From the NCBI GenBank assembly GCA_035499655.1, contig DATJYL010000223.1:1-36089 (forward strand): DNA of 36,089 nucleotides. The letters run 5' to 3'. A program made the translations under genes and the position numbers. The notes below the pieces were generated by a model that searched no databases, was not told the origin of the DNA, and saw nothing but the letters and a program-made list of their open reading frames with translations. Origin of the DNA: Pirellulales bacterium. Lineage in GTDB: Bacteria > Planctomycetota > Planctomycetia > Pirellulales > JADZDJ01. The stretch's first letter is position 1. Each line of letters begins with the position of its first letter. Positions 32,239-36,089 of this stretch are shown piece by piece.

Positions 32239-35200
32239 ATGATGCTTTCCTTTGCGCGCGGGCGAGTGCCTGCCCGAGAGCGTGTTCCCGTGCCGTTTCA
32301 TGCACGGTCCGTGTCAACCGCTGCGGCATTGCTGTTCATTGTTTCGCTAGCATTGCTGGCTTGTGGAGCGACTCCTGCCGGGGCCCAAGTACAGCAAGTT
32401 CCCATCATGGCGCCAGCCCAAGTTCCGATGGGGGGCGGGCGCTCGTATCCCACGCAAACATATTTTATTGCATTCAATTCGCTCAACGACGGCGATTACA
32501 AAACCGCGCTGGATCAGTATACCCGTGAATTGCGCGGCGCCTATCGGAACGGGCAAACGCGCTGGCTCGATTCCATTTGCGATTACACAATGGTGGGCGA
32601 ATGCGATTACCGGTTGGGCGATTATTCCGACGCGCTGGAAAACTTCAATGCAGCATTGCAATTGTACATGGCCAATTCGGATTGGATGCTGCGCGTGCAA
32701 TTTCCACCCACGCTGGGTTCCTCGGGCCCTTCCCGCGGCGCGCCGTGGGGTAAAAGCACCCGGGGGACTGCCCCGGCGCGCATTCCAGAAACCCTGCCGA
32801 TTGGCGTCGGCAATTTTGATCCCAATCAATTGAATGCAGTGTTGCAGCGCGGCGGCGGTGTGATTTCGCCACCCATGTATTTGTCGATCAACGTGCAGGA
32901 AATCGTGCGTTGCACGTGTCTGGCAATGCTGCGCCGCCAAGAAATTTTGGGGCCGCTGGTAACCCATGACACGCTGACCGACGAGGTGCTAGCCACGACG
33001 AGCCGGCGACAAGGCCCGCCCAACCATTGGTCGGAAGCGTGGCTCGATGCGTTGCAAGCCACAGCCTATAACTCGGCCGGGAAAGAGGGCCAGGCCATTG
33101 CGCTGCTCAAGCGTTCGCTGTTGATGCAAGGACAGTTCGATCACCCATTGACCGGGTTGGCCTTGTTGCAATTGGGACAGTTGTCGATGGAGACGGGCGA
33201 TTACAAAACTGCCGGCGGATATTTCGAGGAAGCCACTTATACCGGCTACGATTATTCCGACGCCACGGTGATTACCGAGGGATTCAAAAAACTGTTTTTG
33301 GCGCATCTTCTGGCCGGCGATGTCGCTACGTTGGATACGCTTCTTACGCAGGCCGAGGGTTGGGCCCGGAATAAGGCCCGCGAATTGGAAGCTACGATCT
33401 TGCTGATGGCGGCGGAAAGTCTGGCCGATCGGGGTGATCGCCAACAAGCGGTCGCACTATTGGGCGACGCAACCGGAACCATCGGCCGCCGCACCATGGG
33501 AATGTGCGAAATCGGTTCACAACTGTATTTCCTGACCGCGTTAACGCAATATCAAGCCGGGGCCATCAACTCCGGCGATACCGCGTTTAACAACGCTTTG
33601 CAATGGTACAAAAACGGCGGTTCGAAATGGCTGTTTCAAATCGGGCAGGCTGACAATTTGTGCGTGAGCAATCCAAACGGTCGGTACGATCGTCACGTGG
33701 CGATGCCGCTGTACGCCGACATGCTGCGCGATCCGACACCTGCCGATTGGGCGATGCAACCGTTGGAAAGTTTGGCCGTGATGGCGACGCCACATCCGTT
33801 GCCTTTTGAGCATTGGTTGGAAATCGCCGTGCAGCAGGCCACGTCGGCCGATGCCGCGGCGCAAGGGGCATTGTTGATCTCAGATCTGGCTCGGCGGCAT
33901 CGTTTTTTAAGCACACAACCGTTTGGCGGCCGGCTGTTGGCGTTGCGCTGGCTGTTGGAAGCGCCGCCGGAAACGCTGGACAAACAGGCCGCTTTGCAGC
34001 GGCAGGAATTGTTGACTCGCTACCCCAAATATGCCGAGGCAGCCGACAAAGTTCGCCAACTGCGTGCGGACATTACTCAAGCCGGCGTCATTGCCGACGC
34101 GCGCGACGCCCAACACGCGCTGAGCGGCAAATTCAACGAGCTGGCCGCGCTCACCACTACGCAGGAAAACATTTTGCACGAGATTGCCGTGCGGCGCGAG
34201 CCGGCCAACTTCGTATTTCCCCCTGTTCGCAGCGTGAAACAAGTGCAGCATGACCTGGGCAGCGACAAACTGCTGCTAACGTATTTCGCCACCAGTCATG
34301 CTATGTACGGCGGATTTTACTCCAGCGACCGCAGCTCGCTGTGGAAAATCGACAACCCTGCGTTGTTGGAAAAGCGGACTGTGGCATTGTTGAAGGCACT
34401 TGGAAATTACGACGCTAATCACGAGCTGCAAGAAGCCCAGCTCAGCGACGAGATGTGGCAGCAGGCGGCCAAAGATGTGCTGGCTTCGGCGCTCAGTAAC
34501 CCCAAAACCGCCTTCAATGCCGAGTTTAAGGAACTGATTATCGTTCCTGACGGTCTGATGTGGTACGTGCCGTTTGGCATTCTGCCGATGGGCGATCCGA
34601 AGGACAACACTCCGCTTATTTCGCGGATGCGGATTCGTTATGCGCCGACGGTGGGGCTAGCAATGAACGACCGCGCCGGGCGAAAAGCCGCGCCCGATTT
34701 GGGAGTGGTGGCCGGCAAGCTTTATCCCAGTCAGTCGGCGGATTTTACCGCCGGGGCGCTGGACGATATCCGTCACGCAGCCACGCATGCGGTGGCGCTG
34801 CACGCTCCGTTGCCTGCCATTTCGCCTTTGGTGGGAGCGATGCTGGACGGCGTGGTGGTGCTGGACGATATTCCAGCCACGACTCCGCAATCTGGTCCGT
34901 ACGATTGGTCGCCGGTGCCGCTGGAAAAAAACAACAAGAACGTGGGTGCGCTGAGCACGTGGCTGGAACTGCCTTGGAAAAATACCGATGTGTTCGTGTT
35001 TCCCAGCTTTCACACGGCGGCGGAAAACGGTTTGAAAACCGTCGGCACAACGCCCGGCAACGATTTGTTTTTGGCGACGACCGGTTTGATGGCCACAGGC
35101 GCGCGAACGATTTTAATCAGCCGCTGGCGAACCGGCGGCCAAACCGCGTTGGATTTGGTGCGGCAGTTCATCCAAGAGCTGCCTTTCTCCGCGGCTGACG

Positions 35201-35643
35201 AAGCCTGGCAAAGGGCCGTGGAATTAGTGAGCCAATCGCCGTTGGATCCGCAGCGCGAGCCGCGCATCAGGTTAAAGCCCGACTCCCCGCCGATCAATGC
35301 GCAGCATCCATTTTTTTGGGCCGGATATTTGTTGATCGATAGCGGGGCCACGCCGCAAGAAATCGATCAGTTGCAAAACAAGCCACAAATCATGAAACTC
35401 GATACGAAGAAAGCGGACAACAACGCCGCCGCCCAAAATCCCGCCAATGCGCCGTCTGCCAACGTGCCGCCTGCGGTTCCGCCACAACCGGCCGACGCGA
35501 ACGCCGTGAATGCAAAATCGTTCGAAATAAAATCGGGCAACGCCAAAGCGGGCGAAGAAAAATCGGGTGACACCAAGCCGCTTACGCTTCCCGAACTGAA
35601 TGCGCCGCAAAAAACTGGCGAGATGAAACCTGGCGGGACTTGA
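32239..35643 (+). CDS. Exported TPR-CHAT protein lacking the catalytic cysteine
   Basis: The protein is 1134 residues. ATG 32239 has GGAGG 6 bases upstream. A signal peptide is likely (AAALLFIVSLALLACGATPA after a long basic leader), so it is exported. Residues about 60-600 are TPR-like helical repeats (YFIAFNSLNDGDYKTALDQY, YRLGDYSDALENFNAALQLY). From about residue 690 to 1080 is a CHAT (caspase-like) domain: KELIIVPDGLMWYVPFGILP, candidate His H855 in ALHAPLPA, then VFPSFHTAAE and LMATGARTILISRWRTGGQT. Where CHAT proteases have A-C-E-T there is S-F-H-T (F924, H925), and no Cys exists anywhere after about residue 475, so proteolysis by the usual mechanism is impossible. The tail is Ala/Pro/Lys-rich and disordered. 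The 3' end is 8 bases from the next convergent gene. Confidence 0.9.
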   Translation: MMLSFARGRVPARERVPVPFHARSVSTAAALLFIVSLALLACGATPAGAQVQQVPIMAPAQVPMGGGRSYPTQTYFIAFNSLNDGDYKTALDQYTRELRGAYRNGQTRWLDSICDYTMVGECDYRLGDYSDALENFNAALQLYMANSDWMLRVQFPPTLGSSGPSRGAPWGKSTRGTAPARIPETLPIGVGNFDPNQLNAVLQRGGGVISPPMYLSINVQEIVRCTCLAMLRRQEILGPLVTHDTLTDEVLATTSRRQGPPNHWSEAWLDALQATAYNSAGKEGQAIALLKRSLLMQGQFDHPLTGLALLQLGQLSMETGDYKTAGGYFEEATYTGYDYSDATVITEGFKKLFLAHLLAGDVATLDTLLTQAEGWARNKARELEATILLMAAESLADRGDRQQAVALLGDATGTIGRRTMGMCEIGSQLYFLTALTQYQAGAINSGDTAFNNALQWYKNGGSKWLFQIGQADNLCVSNPNGRYDRHVAMPLYADMLRDPTPADWAMQPLESLAVMATPHPLPFEHWLEIAVQQATSADAAAQGALLISDLARRHRFLSTQPFGGRLLALRWLLEAPPETLDKQAALQRQELLTRYPKYAEAADKVRQLRADITQAGVIADARDAQHALSGKFNELAALTTTQENILHEIAVRREPANFVFPPVRSVKQVQHDLGSDKLLLTYFATSHAMYGGFYSSDRSSLWKIDNPALLEKRTVALLKALGNYDANHELQEAQLSDEMWQQAAKDVLASALSNPKTAFNAEFKELIIVPDGLMWYVPFGILPMGDPKDNTPLISRMRIRYAPTVGLAMNDRAGRKAAPDLGVVAGKLYPSQSADFTAGALDDIRHAATHAVALHAPLPAISPLVGAMLDGVVVLDDIPATTPQSGPYDWSPVPLEKNNKNVGALSTWLELPWKNTDVFVFPSFHTAAENGLKTVGTTPGNDLFLATTGLMATGARTILISRWRTGGQTALDLVRQFIQELPFSAADEAWQRAVELVSQSPLDPQREPRIRLKPDSPPINAQHPFFWAGYLLIDSGATPQEIDQLQNKPQIMKLDTKKADNNAAAQNPANAPSANVPPAVPPQPADANAVNAKSFEIKSGNAKAGEEKSGDTKPLTLPELNAPQKTGEMKPGGT

Positions 35644-35651
35644 ACCCCTCG

Positions 35652-36089
35652 TTATGTCCGCGGCAGGCCTTTGGCCATTAGTGTGTTTTCCAAATCTTGC
35701 TGCTGTCGCTGCAGATTGGTCATTTGATCGGCTAGATCGGGCCGTTTGCCAGCCATGTCGACAGCTTCGTCGATCCAGCCGCGTGCTTCAGCGGCCCATT
35801 TGGCGAGGGTTTCTTTCGGCACATCAGCTTTAGCCAATTGAACTTCAATGCCCAGCGCCCTAGCGCCAAAGCTGCGCCAGGCCCAACTGTCTGGGTTGTC
35901 GGGCGCAAGCGCAATGGCTTTGCGCACATCTTCCAGGGCCCCTTTGCGATATTCCAGTTTTTTTGCCACCGTGAAGGTGGGCGAGCTGGAAAGAACGCTT
36001 TTGAACTTGGCATTCGCCGCATTCCAATCGGCCAGCGCTTCACTGTGCGGATCAGCCTTGAGCTGAATCACTCGGGCGTCGTCTTTCAG
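35652..36089 (-). CDS. TPR-like protein, 5' end beyond the window
   Basis: The frame runs on beyond the window edge, and the visible 146 residues are the C-terminal part. The segment GALEDVRKAIALAPDNPDSW has the form of a tetratricopeptide helix pair, preceded by a similar one (EALADWNAANAKFKSVLSSS). The last third (KETLAKWAAEARGWIDEAVD to the stop) is helical and Gln-rich (LQRQQQDLENTLM), possibly coiled coil. There is no membrane segment in the part seen. The GTG at 36071 could be an internal start, but the open frame upstream makes that unlikely. Function unknown. It converges on the TPR-CHAT gene with an 8-base gap. Confidence 0.75.
   Translation of the reverse strand: MKDDARVIQLKADPHSEALADWNAANAKFKSVLSSSPTFTVAKKLEYRKGALEDVRKAIALAPDNPDSWAWRSFGARALGIEVQLAKADVPKETLAKWAAEARGWIDEAVDMAGKRPDLADQMTNLQRQQQDLENTLMAKGLPRT

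Overview
The window looks like chromosomal DNA of a planctomycete, most likely from the Pirellulales or a related lineage. The evidence is a DUF1549/DUF1553 gene followed by a Tat-exported DUF1501 gene, a large exported TPR-CHAT protein, a small lipoprotein and other short proteins of the type seen in that phylum, and moderately GC-rich, loosely packed genes in short same-strand runs. This assignment is an inference from gene content; no rRNA is present.

Layout. Positions 1-5800: CPBP protease (-), stand-alone receiver (+), CoiA-like nuclease/winged-helix protein (+), then the minus-strand run hpt, GT4 glycosyltransferase, glgC. Positions 6000-12960: exported GH29 fucosidase (+) facing a minus-strand run of a degenerate histidine phosphatase, accD and an alpha-D-phosphohexomutase; after a 551-base gap comes scpB. 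Positions 13000-16770: D-tagatose-3-epimerase-type enzyme and an AcpH-like helical protein (-), tRNA-Arg(UCU), and a four-domain S1 protein (+). Positions 17060-20110: ECF sigma factor, a small conserved-looking protein and a mechanosensitive channel (+), a clear intrinsic terminator, then a TSUP transporter (-). Positions 20240-25930: divergent RNase HII homologue, SixA, katG behind a Fur/PerR-type operator, then sufU-sufS (+). Positions 25950-36089: DUF1501 and DUF1549/1553 (-), GNAT/FemAB-like protein (+), GlsB-like membrane protein and lipoprotein (-), TPR-CHAT protein (+), and a TPR protein cut by the window end (-).

Functional themes are sugar and glycogen metabolism (glgC, phosphohexomutase, fucosidase, epimerase), oxidative stress and Fe-S assembly (katG, sufU, sufS), and housekeeping (accD, scpB, hpt, S1, tRNA).

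The most striking structure is not a gene. At about a dozen places the DNA carries short near-tandem tracts with a period of about 7 bases. The word differs between places (TGACCAA, GGACCAC, CCTGAAC, TGCTTTC, GGTGAGG types), and the tracts often occur as an inverted pair around a short spacer. They fill whole intergenic gaps and also sit in frame inside the phosphohexomutase gene (three tracts) and sufS (one). Other notable items are a histidine phosphatase homologue with both catalytic histidines replaced by proline, a CHAT domain with no cysteine, an RNase HII homologue with altered key motifs, and an operator placed exactly in the -35/-10 spacer of katG.
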